A DNA stretch of 14,650 bases from Deltaproteobacteria bacterium UBA2385 (GTDB taxonomy: Bacteria; Myxococcota_A; UBA796; UBA2385), in assembly GCA_002343455.1 (NCBI GenBank), contig DDSR01000320.1, positions 1 to 14,650 on the forward strand, read 5' to 3'. The notes beneath the pieces are model-generated. The model was not told the DNA's origin and ran no database searches. It saw only the letters and a program-made list of their open reading frames with translations. Shown here one piece after another: positions 6,884 through 13,429 of this stretch. The translations under genes were made by a program, and so were the position numbers. Each line of letters opens with the position of its first letter. The stretch's first letter is position 1.

Positions 6884-8038
6884 ATGAAGAAGCTCCTCAA
6901 GGTCCTGCTCGCCCTGATCCTCCTGCCGCTGCTGCTGCTGGTCGGCCTGCTGGCCTTCTTCCTGGCGACCGAGCACCGGCCCGAGCCCGAGGAGGCCGTC
7001 GCCGTGGACTGCCAGGGCGAGGCGCCGGGCCTGAAGGCCGGCCAGGAGTTCACCTTCCTGTCCTGGAACCTGCAGTACGGCGCCAGCCGCAAGCATCGCT
7101 TCTTCTACGACGGCGGCGAGGCCGTCCACGTGCCGCCCGAGGACGTGGCCTGGACGGTCGAGGCGATCCAGGGCGTGCTGGCCTCCACCCGGGCGCAGGT
7201 GGTGGCCCTGCAGGAGGTCGACCGGGACAGCACCCGCACCGGCCGCATCGATCAGCTGCCCCCCTTCGTGCGTGCGGCCGGCGCCAGCTGCGAGGCGGCC
7301 ACGCCCTACCACCGCAGCCCCTACGTCCCCACCCCCAGCCACCAGCCGCTGGGCCGGGTCGACATGCAGCTCGCCACCCTGGTCCAGGGCCCGATGCTGC
7401 ACGCCAGCCGCATCGCCCTGCCCCTGCTGGCCGAGGCCCGCTACCGCCAGGTCTTCAACCTGAAGCGGGCGCTGCTGGTGACCGAGGTGCCGATCGAGGG
7501 CTGGGACAAGCCGCTGGCCATCGCCAACACCCACCTCTCGGCCTTCAGCTTCGGCGACGGCACACACGAGCAGCAGGTCGCCGTGCTCAAGCAGTGGATC
7601 GAGTCCCGCCCTCCCGACCAGCCCTGGATCCTGGCCGGCGACATGAACCTGCTGCCGCCGGGCTTCGACAAGGCCAGCCTCGCGGTCGAGAGCGACCTCT
7701 ACGCCGACGAGAAGAACCCGATCGAGCTGCTGCTGCCGGCGCAGACCGAGGTGCTGGGCGACCAGCTCGCCCCCGAGAACCGCACCTACCTGCCCTTCGG
7801 TCAGGCCGTGCCCGACCGCAAGATCGACTACGTCTTCATCGGCGGCCCGATCCAGGTCCGGTCGGCCCGCGTGATGAGCGAGCACGCCGAGATCAGCGAC
7901 CACCTGCCGATCCTGGCCACGCTGGTCATCGGCGCGCCGGCCGCACCGGTCGAGGCGGCGCCGGTGGAGCCGCCGCCCCCCCAGGCCAAGGACCTGGCCG
8001 AGAAGATCGAGCGCTTCACTCGGGACGGGGCGCGCTGA
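6884..8038 (+). CDS. Membrane-anchored endonuclease/exonuclease/phosphatase (EEP) family protein
   Basis: 384 residues. An N-terminal signal anchor (KK then hydrophobic 7-28) would tether the enzyme to the inner membrane facing the periplasm. The EEP (DNase I/sphingomyelinase/inositol phosphatase) catalytic set is complete: SWN62LQYG, LQE111VD, NTH217LSAF, AGD253MN255L, DRKID315YVFIG and ISDH340LP. These are the metal-binding and catalytic Asn, Glu, His and Asp residues of the fold. The substrate cannot be told: family members cut DNA, phosphodiester lipids or phosphoinositides, and the membrane location slightly favours a lipid or extracellular nucleic acid. After the fold (about residue 350) there is an Ala/Pro-rich linker and a charged tail. 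It is transcribed divergently from rluA, and its 3' end overlaps the S41 protease gene by 23 bases on the other strand. Confidence 0.9.
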   Translation: MKKLLKVLLALILLPLLLLVGLLAFFLATEHRPEPEEAVAVDCQGEAPGLKAGQEFTFLSWNLQYGASRKHRFFYDGGEAVHVPPEDVAWTVEAIQGVLASTRAQVVALQEVDRDSTRTGRIDQLPPFVRAAGASCEAATPYHRSPYVPTPSHQPLGRVDMQLATLVQGPMLHASRIALPLLAEARYRQVFNLKRALLVTEVPIEGWDKPLAIANTHLSAFSFGDGTHEQQVAVLKQWIESRPPDQPWILAGDMNLLPPGFDKASLAVESDLYADEKNPIELLLPAQTEVLGDQLAPENRTYLPFGQAVPDRKIDYVFIGGPIQVRSARVMSEHAEISDHLPILATLVIGAPAAPVEAAPVEPPPPQAKDLAEKIERFTRDGAR

Positions 8039-9956
8039 GCCTCCCCAGCAGGAGCGCCATCGCCACGGCCGGATCCCGCTCCAGCGGCGGCAGGTCCTCG
8101 GCCGGGGGGGTGCCGACCGGGCGCATCGGGCTGCCGTCGGCGTGGACCCGCAGGGCGCCGCGCTCGGCGCGCTGCCACTGGAGCTGGAACTCCTCTCCCG
8201 GCGAGGGGGGGCCCAGGTCGAGGTCGGGCTGCACCCCCTGGCCGCGGGTGAGGCGCCGGCCGGAGGGCAGGGTCCAGGCGAGGTTGGTGAGCTGCAGGCC
8301 CCAGGCGCCGGCGGGGTCCACGCGCAGGGCCTGGGCGAGCCCCTTGCCCCAGGTCGGGCTGCCGATGACCACGGCGCCGACCCGCTCTTGCAGGGAGCCG
8401 GCCAGCACCTCGGCCGAGGAGGCCGTCCGCGGGTCGACCAGGACGATCACCGGGCGACCCTCGAAGGCGTGGCCCGGCACGGCCTCGTTCCACTCCGCGA
8501 GCTTCGCGCCGCTGACCGGGTCGTGGTCGGGGCCGGTCTCGGGCAGGACCCGGCCGTCGATCCGGGCCAGCCAGCCCTGGTCGACGAAGCGGTCGGCGAT
8601 CTGCACGGCGGCGTTGACGTCGCCGCCGCTGTTGCCGCGGAGGTCCAGCACCAGCGCCTGAACCCGGTCCGCGAAGGGCTCCACCAGGGCGTCGAAGTCG
8701 GCCTCGGTCCCGGCGCGGAAGGCCCGGATGCGGACGTAGGCCAGGCCCAGCTCCGGGTCCAGCCAGACCGACCAGGCGTTGTCGGGCAGGCGCTCCCAGC
8801 CCTCGACGGTCTGCTCGCGCACGGGGGCGCGTGTCAGCGTGAGGGTGAGCGGCTCGGCCCCGCGGCGCAGCTCCAGGCGCAGGGTGGAGCCCTCCTCGCC
8901 CAGCAGGGCGGCGCGGGCCCGCTCCAGGCGCTGCTCGGGGTCCAGCGACTCCAGCCGCAGCCCGTCGACGGCCAGCAGCTCGTCGCCCTGGCGGAGGCCG
9001 GAGGTCCAGGAGGGCGTGTCGGGCAGCGGTCGGGCGACGATCACCGCCTCGCCGCGCCGCTCGAGCTCGACCCCCGCGCCGACCTCGACCCCGGCGTGGT
9101 GGGCCTGCCAGGAGGCGATCTCCTCGGGCCAGACCGCCCGGGTCCAGGGGTCCAGGGCCTCCAGGGCCCCCTCGACGGACTCCGCGACGACGATCTCCTC
9201 GGGCAGCACGCCTCGGGCGAGCGCCACCCGGGCCTGCAGGGCGGCGCTGGCTCCGGCGAGGTCGGCGCTCTGCGCCTCGGCCCAGCGCAGCTCGGCGAGA
9301 CCGGGCCAGCGCGCCTGGGCCTCGGGCACCCGGGCCAGGTCGGCGAGGCGCTGCCGGGCGGCCCGGTCGAGCGCCTCCCAGTCGGGGGCGTCGAGGTACT
9401 CGTGGTCGACGCGGGCCAGGATGGCCAGGCCCGAGTCGAGGTTGACCCCGCGCAGGGCCAGCAGGCTCGACGCGGCGTCGGGCCCCCAGCGGCGGGCCAG
9501 CTCGGCCTGCCGGGACCGGGCGCGCCAGGCGGCGGCGTGCTCGGGGCGATGGACCAGCAGCTCGGCCAGCGCCTCGTAGATCGGCTGCGCCTCGGCGGCA
9601 GGCGCCTTGCCCGCCGCCTCGCCCAGGGCGGCGGCGACGGCCAGGAAGGCGGTGTCCTCGGGCCAGGCCTCCAGGGCCGCGGCGAGGTGGGGCAGCGCGC
9701 CCTCCAGCTCGCCCGCGGCCAGGCGGGCTTCGACGCTCTCGCGCAGGCGCTCGCGGCTGTCCTGGGAGAGGGCCTTGCGCTGCAGGGCGAGCCCCCCCCA
9801 GCGCTCCGCCTCGGCCCGAGCCGGGGCCAGCTCGTCGGAGCGGCTGCGGGCCAGCAGCTCCACCGCTTCGTCGATCCGGCCGGCGCGCAGGCGCTGCTCG
9901 ACCTGGTCGGCGTCGACGGAGGAGCAGGCCAGGACGAGGAGGAGGGCGCCATGCAT
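8016..9956 (-). CDS. S41 family (C-terminal processing) serine protease lipoprotein with PDZ domain
   Basis: 646 residues from ATG 9956. Signal MHGALLLVLAC gives a lipid Cys11; an in-frame GTG at 9989 would add MEHHLSRYRPA, whose arginines make a more usual signal, so the start is uncertain. Order: helical TPR-like region (about 15-165, e.g. GELEGALPHLAAALEAWPED), a CTP-type N-terminal helical segment (about 170-215, with VDHEYLDAPDW), a PDZ domain (about 300-380, SGLRQGDELLAVDG), then the S41 core: LDLRGNSGGD, TAS513SAEVLAGSL and PTWGK538G. Ser513 and Lys538 are 25 residues apart, as in the Ser/Lys dyad of E. coli Prc. Such proteases trim the C-termini of envelope proteins. The upstream start is head-to-head with fpr, sharing the hexamer ATGCAT. 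The longer frame running back to 10595 is an artefact opposite fpr. Confidence 0.88.
   Translation of the reverse strand: MHGALLLVLACSSVDADQVEQRLRAGRIDEAVELLARSRSDELAPARAEAERWGGLALQRKALSQDSRERLRESVEARLAAGELEGALPHLAAALEAWPEDTAFLAVAAALGEAAGKAPAAEAQPIYEALAELLVHRPEHAAAWRARSRQAELARRWGPDAASSLLALRGVNLDSGLAILARVDHEYLDAPDWEALDRAARQRLADLARVPEAQARWPGLAELRWAEAQSADLAGASAALQARVALARGVLPEEIVVAESVEGALEALDPWTRAVWPEEIASWQAHHAGVEVGAGVELERRGEAVIVARPLPDTPSWTSGLRQGDELLAVDGLRLESLDPEQRLERARAALLGEEGSTLRLELRRGAEPLTLTLTRAPVREQTVEGWERLPDNAWSVWLDPELGLAYVRIRAFRAGTEADFDALVEPFADRVQALVLDLRGNSGGDVNAAVQIADRFVDQGWLARIDGRVLPETGPDHDPVSGAKLAEWNEAVPGHAFEGRPVIVLVDPRTASSAEVLAGSLQERVGAVVIGSPTWGKGLAQALRVDPAGAWGLQLTNLAWTLPSGRRLTRGQGVQPDLDLGPPSPGEEFQLQWQRAERGALRVHADGSPMRPVGTPPAEDLPPLERDPAVAMALLLGRLSAPRPE
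9941..9945 (+). promoter_or_regulatory. Ribosome binding site for fpr inside the protease gene
   Basis: GGAGG, in a longer AGGAGGAGGG run, lies 5 bases before ATG 9951. On the other strand the same bases code for the Leu-rich signal peptide of the S41 protease. The site supports ATG 9951 over the later in-frame ATG 9981, whose GAGAGG is only 2 bases away. Confidence 0.6.
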
Positions 9957-10721
9957 GGCAGGGCGATAACGCGAGAGGTGATGCTCCACGCCGACGAACT
10001 GCCCGCGGGCTTTGTGTTGGGTCAGCTCCTGGACCGGGTCGACTGGGCGCCGGGCCTCACGACCTTCAACGTCGAGGCCCGCGTGCAGCCCGGCCTGGCG
10101 GGGCAGTTCCACATGCTGGCCCTGCCCGGCCCCGATGGCAGCCTGGTCCGGCGGGCCTACTCCCTGGCCAGCGCGCCCGAGGCGCCGCTGGAGTTCCTGG
10201 TGGTGGAGGTGCCCGGAGGAGCCCTGACCCCCGCGCTCTTCGCGCTGCGCCCGGGCGATGGCCTCGCCCTCAGCGAGCGCCCCGAGGGCACCTTCCACCT
10301 CGGCCGGGTCCCCGACGCCCGCGATCTCTGGCTGATCTCCACCGGCACGGGCATCGCGCCCTACCTCGCCATGCTGCGCACGCCCGAGCCCTGGGCCCGC
10401 TTCCAGCGCATCGTCCTGGTCCACGGCGTCCGGCAGCAGGCCGATCTGGCCTACCGCGGGCTGCTGGAGGCGATGGACCTGGTCTACCTGCCCGTGGTCA
10501 GCCGCGAGCCGGCCGCCTTGCGGGGACGCATCCCGGCGCTGCTGCAGGACGGCAGCCTGGAGGCCGCCGCCGGGGTCCGACTCCAGGCCGAGCACAGCCA
10601 GGTGATGCTCTGCGGCAACCCCGAGATGACCGGCGAGATGCAGGCCCTGCTCGAGGCCCGCGGACTGCGGCGCAACCGCGCGCGGGAGCCCGGGCAGATC
10701 ACGGCCGAGCGCTACTGGTAG
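9951..10721 (+). CDS. fpr: Ferredoxin/flavodoxin-NADP reductase, Fpr type
   Basis: 256 residues (E. coli Fpr has 248). It transfers electrons between NADPH and ferredoxin or flavodoxin with FAD in the cytoplasm, feeding Fe-S cluster repair, radical-SAM enzymes and oxidative stress defence. FAD domain: GQFHMLAL at 51-58 and R68-A-Y-S71, the FAD-binding RxYS motif. NADP domain: STGTGIAPYLAML at 130-142, LVHGVR near 156-161, VVSRE at 182-186 (pyrophosphate/2'-phosphate region) and C221-G-N-P-E-M226. The C-terminus ITAERYW ends in an aromatic residue that stacks on the flavin, closely matching the MTAEHYW end of E. coli Fpr. The start is ATG 9951 with a good ribosome binding site. An open frame continues about 1.8 kb further upstream, but that is antisense to the protease. 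The gene stands alone and its promoter must lie within the protease gene. Confidence 0.92.
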   Translation: MHGRAITREVMLHADELPAGFVLGQLLDRVDWAPGLTTFNVEARVQPGLAGQFHMLALPGPDGSLVRRAYSLASAPEAPLEFLVVEVPGGALTPALFALRPGDGLALSERPEGTFHLGRVPDARDLWLISTGTGIAPYLAMLRTPEPWARFQRIVLVHGVRQQADLAYRGLLEAMDLVYLPVVSREPAALRGRIPALLQDGSLEAAAGVRLQAEHSQVMLCGNPEMTGEMQALLEARGLRRNRAREPGQITAERYW

Positions 10722-10736
10722 GGCGGACGCCCGCCC
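10721..10736. terminator. Short GC hairpin between convergent genes, possible bidirectional terminator
   Basis: GGGCGG and CCGCCC form a perfect 6-base stem around the loop ACGC. It begins on the last base of the fpr stop codon and ends 4 bases before the stop of the convergent lipoprotein gene. There is no T-tract on either side, so intrinsic termination would be poor; the position is the main argument. Confidence 0.3.
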
Positions 10737-10740
10737 TCGC

Positions 10741-11397
10741 CTACTCCGCGCCGCTGCCCCAGGAGGCGACCGGATCCGTGCCCGCCCAGGCGGTGCCCTC
10801 GCCCTCGCCCTCCGAGCTCCAGGCCAGGTCGCCGTAGGCGGCGCCCTCGGGCCCGAAGCGGGCCTTCAGCGTCGGGTGCTGCTCGGTCGCCTCGTCGACC
10901 TGGAAGGCGTCGAAGATAGAGGGGTCGCTGAAGTCCGAGAGCGCCAGGTCGGCGTAGAGATCGCCCTCGTCGACCTGCAGCAGGGACATGGTCAAGGCCC
11001 AGTGCTCGTCGAGCAGCCCGTCGCCGGTCGCCAGGCCGAGGGTGACCGCCACTTCGAGGTAGTCGTCGCAGACGACGGCGATGCTGGGCACGGTGGCGTC
11101 GTCGGGCGGGGTCGCCTCCTCGAGATCGACGAAGAAGACCGAGGAGGTCAGGGCCAGCTCGCTCTCGAAGGTGGTCTCGCCCCCTCGGGCCCAGAAGAAG
11201 CCCCCGCTGTGCAGCGACCCCAGGGCCACCGCGGCCTCTGCCGCGGAGAAGCCCAGCGGGCTGAGCTCGTCGAAGCCCAGCGCCGTGCGGGTCTCCTCGC
11301 AGTAGGGCATCCAGTACTCGCCGCCGGTGTCGTCCTCCTTCTCGCCGCAGGCCAGGACGAGGGGGAGCAGGCCGAGCAGGGGAAAGGTGCGGGTCAC
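10741..11397 (-). CDS. Lipoprotein of unknown function
   Basis: 218 residues. The start is GTG 11397, chosen because GGAGG lies 4 bases upstream and the protein then begins with a lipoprotein signal (MTRTFPLLGLLPLVLAC, lipid Cys17) followed by a short charged linker (GEKEDDTGG). The mature part is strongly acidic. It has two Cys (33, 110), a Ser/Ala-rich helix near 50-62, beta-strand-like stretches (LALTSSVFFVDLE, SIAVVCDDYLEVAVTLGL), an acidic DEGDLYADLALSDFSD region, and a Gly/Ser/Glu-rich tail. I do not recognise a family; it is probably an outer-membrane-anchored periplasmic or surface protein. It converges on fpr with 19 bases between them and diverges from the coiled-coil lipoprotein across a 145-base gap. 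Confidence 0.78.
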   Translation of the reverse strand: MTRTFPLLGLLPLVLACGEKEDDTGGEYWMPYCEETRTALGFDELSPLGFSAAEAAVALGSLHSGGFFWARGGETTFESELALTSSVFFVDLEEATPPDDATVPSIAVVCDDYLEVAVTLGLATGDGLLDEHWALTMSLLQVDEGDLYADLALSDFSDPSIFDAFQVDEATEQHPTLKARFGPEGAAYGDLAWSSEGEGEGTAWAGTDPVASWGSGAE

Positions 11398-11401
11398 GGA
11401 T

Positions 11402-11406
11402 CCTCC
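11402..11406 (-). promoter_or_regulatory. Ribosome binding site that decides the GTG start at 11397
   Basis: On the minus strand GGAGG is followed by ATCC and then GTG. The open frame continues 11 codons further upstream, but those residues (MLRCEVHPGGS) would spoil the signal peptide, and no such site precedes the upstream start. Confidence 0.6.
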
Positions 11407-11514
11407 AGGGTGCACCTCACACCTAAGCACGAGGCCTGCCCGCGGCGAGGAGGCCCGCCGGGGAGAAGCGCCGCGATCCGGCGATCAGGGTCGCGCAGCG
11501 CCCCTTGCCTTGGA

Positions 11515-11520
11515 TACAAT
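11515..11520 (+). promoter_or_regulatory. Probable -10 box of the 11543 lipoprotein gene
   Basis: TACAAT differs from TATAAT at one position and stands out in GC-rich surroundings 23 bases before the ATG. It is preceded by TGGA, close to an extended -10. No -35 box is seen at 16-18 bases. A direct repeat GCGATC (11473-11478 and 11481-11486) lies about 30-40 bases upstream, where an activator could bind. A ribosome binding site GGAG (11533-11536) with a 6-base spacer follows. Confidence 0.4.
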
Positions 11521-11542
11521 CGGAGACATCTCGGAGCCCACC

Positions 11543-12241
11543 ATGCGCCTCGCCTCCCTGCTCGCCCTCCTGCTCGCCCCCGGCTGCATCCTGGTGGAGA
11601 CCGGGCCGCGCGATCGCCACAACGACGGCACCTATGACGGCTGCTACGACGACGACTGGGGCTACGGCGGGGGCGGCGGCGACCACCCCGGCGACCCCGG
11701 GGGCGCGGCCGCCGAGTGCGAGCAGCTGGAGCGGGTGATCGCCGAGCTGCAGGCCCAGCAGGCCGAGCTCGAGGCCATCCTGGCGGACAGCGCCGAGAGC
11801 GAGGCGCTGCTGAACGAGACCCTGGCCCTGGCGGTGGAGGCACACGAGCAGGCCCTGCGCGAGGCCGAGGACCGGCGGGACGAGGCCCTGGCCGCCGCCG
11901 CCGCCGAGCACTACGCCGTCCTGGACGGGCTGATGGAGCGCATCACCCTGGCCCTGGCCGAGGGTCGCTACGAGGACGCCGCCGCCGACACCGCCCTCTA
12001 CCTGGCCGCCGAAGAGGCCCTGGCCCAGCAGGAGGCCGAGGCCTGGGCGAGCTGGCAGGAGGCCGTCGCCGCCGCGGACGAGGCGCTGGCCCAGACCGAG
12101 GCGCGGGTGGCCCAGGCACTGGCCGAGCTGGAGGCCGACAACGCCCAGCTGGCCGAGCGGGCCCACCAGCTCCAGCTCGAGATCGACGAGCTCAGCCAGC
12201 GGGCGGCCGAGTGCTGGGAGCGCCTGGGCGCGCCCCGGTAG
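11543..12241 (+). CDS. Coiled-coil lipoprotein of unknown function
   Basis: 232 residues from ATG 11543, supported by GGAG 6 bases upstream. The open frame extends further back into the intergenic region without a signal peptide. Signal peptide MRLASLLALLLAPGC with lipid Cys15 (slightly unusual APGC lipobox). Residues 22-56 are a Gly/Asp/Tyr-rich linker (DGTYDGCYDDDWGYGGGGG). Residues 58-226 are almost entirely Ala/Glu/Leu/Gln helix with heptad spacing, interrupted near 123-150 by HYAVLDGLMERI and AEGRYEDAAAD, suggesting two coiled-coil arms or a helical hairpin. Such proteins could span the periplasm or act as envelope spacers, but the sequence does not prove this. The Ala/Glu composition makes similarity searches unreliable. 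It ends 12 bases from the stop of the convergent gene. Confidence 0.8.
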   Translation: MRLASLLALLLAPGCILVETGPRDRHNDGTYDGCYDDDWGYGGGGGDHPGDPGGAAAECEQLERVIAELQAQQAELEAILADSAESEALLNETLALAVEAHEQALREAEDRRDEALAAAAAEHYAVLDGLMERITLALAEGRYEDAAADTALYLAAEEALAQQEAEAWASWQEAVAAADEALAQTEARVAQALAELEADNAQLAERAHQLQLEIDELSQRAAECWERLGAPR

Positions 12242-12253
12242 CGCTCAGCCCGC

Positions 12254-13429
12254 TCAGTCCAGATCAAGCTCGGGCTTGCGGCGCCGGGAGAGCGCCACCG
12301 CGCCGCCGATGGCGAGCACGATCAGGGCGGCCGGCCCCAGCACCATGGGCGAGGTCGGGCGGTGCTTCAGCCAGTACCCGATGCGCTGGTCGAGGGCGAC
12401 GATCGGGGCCCCGCCGTCGGGCCCGGTGAACTCGAAGCTGGCCAGCGTGGCCTGGACGGCGCTGTCCAGTCCGGCCTCGTCGACCTGGTTGGAGAGCGCC
12501 CAGAGCAGGACCACGCCCTTGTCGTAGGGGGCGATGGCCAGCCGGACGGGGTGGGCGGCCACCGGGGGGGCGTACAGGAAGCCCAGCCGCTCGCCGAAGC
12601 GGGCCTGGGTGGCGACGTCGACGGGCTTGGCGGCGCTCCCGAAGAACTCCTGGTGCAGCTCCTGCTCGACGCTGGCGAAGCTGTACTCGTCGACCACGCC
12701 CAGGTGCTTGTAGAGCTCACAGGCGAAGATGACGTCGGCGTCGCCGGTGGCCGGCGGGCGGACGACGACGGCGCAGCGCTTGGGGTCGAGGGTCTCCTCG
12801 CCCACCTTGCCGCTGACCTTGCGGACCAGCTCCAGCTCCTTGGAGAGGGGGGCGCGCCAGCCGGGGGGCGGGGTGAAGGCGAAGCCGGACTCGGACTCGA
12901 CACGCGCGGTGTTGACGGGATCGGGGCCCTTCTCCAGGCTGAAGCCGGCCAGCATCGTGTCCAGCGCCTCGCGGGACCGCTTGTCGTTGCGGGCCAGCGA
13001 GACGGTCTCGATGTGCAGGGTCTGACCGCGCACCGGGAAGGCCGCCGCGTGCAAGGTGCCGGCCTCCTTCTGGCGCTCGAAGGTGAAGTCCAGGTCGACC
13101 CGCGCGCCTTGCACCGGGCCCGAGGCCAGGGGCAGGCTGACCACCTCCACCGCGGGCTCCTTGAAGGCCCCGCCGCCCTCCTTCTCCAGCCGCTCCTGGT
13201 ACATCGCCGACCAGGCGCGGCCGTTGTCCGCGGAGGGCTCGACCTGGAAGGGGGTCAGGTACAGGCGCATCAGCACGCCGTCGGGCGACTTGGCCTTGAG
13301 CGACCAGTCGGCCCACTCGCTCGACTCCCAGCCCTTGGGCAGGGTGAGCGTGCCGCCCACATCGTTCATGGCATAGGGTTCCTGGGCGTGGGCGAGCGGG
13401 CTCAGGAGCAGGAGGAGCAGGGTGGACAT
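12254..13429 (-). CDS. Exported protein with two related domains and a C-terminal membrane anchor
   Basis: 391 residues from ATG 13429; GGAG on the minus strand (13439-13436) with a 6-base spacer supports the start. Signal peptide MSTLLLLLLSPLAHAQ, cleaved after AHA. Two domains appear to be an internal duplication: about 25-166 and 180-336. Each opens with a strand and a PxGW motif (LTLPKGW, FTPPPGW) and closes with an amphipathic helix and final strand (ALDTMLAGFSLEKGPD, AVQATLASFEFTGPDG). This resembles PsbP/DcrB-like folds, though I cannot confirm that. Cys219 and Cys237 occur only in the second copy. A linker leads to a membrane helix (about 362-380) followed by SRRRK, so the domains face the periplasm and the acidic tail lies in the cytoplasm. 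Function unknown. Its start codon interlocks with that of the divergent glycosyltransferase. Confidence 0.83.
   Translation of the reverse strand: MSTLLLLLLSPLAHAQEPYAMNDVGGTLTLPKGWESSEWADWSLKAKSPDGVLMRLYLTPFQVEPSADNGRAWSAMYQERLEKEGGGAFKEPAVEVVSLPLASGPVQGARVDLDFTFERQKEAGTLHAAAFPVRGQTLHIETVSLARNDKRSREALDTMLAGFSLEKGPDPVNTARVESESGFAFTPPPGWRAPLSKELELVRKVSGKVGEETLDPKRCAVVVRPPATGDADVIFACELYKHLGVVDEYSFASVEQELHQEFFGSAAKPVDVATQARFGERLGFLYAPPVAAHPVRLAIAPYDKGVVLLWALSNQVDEAGLDSAVQATLASFEFTGPDGGAPIVALDQRIGYWLKHRPTSPMVLGPAALIVLAIGGAVALSRRRKPELDLD

Noticed and set aside
6740..7903. Minus-strand open frame opposite the EEP enzyme and running into rluA in another frame
   Set aside because: His/Gln/Gly-rich mirror frame of a gene with a complete catalytic motif set.
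8142..9950. Very long plus-strand open frame running into fpr, opposite the S41 protease
   Set aside because: It is antisense to a gene with intact catalytic motifs, its product is low-complexity Gly/Gln/Ala/Arg, and it is open only because third positions are nearly all G/C. fpr homology begins after ATG 9951.
12244..12256. Imperfect direct repeat CTCAG at the convergent junction 12242-12256
   Set aside because: Too short, without hairpin potential or T-tract; no evidence of a terminator or attachment site.
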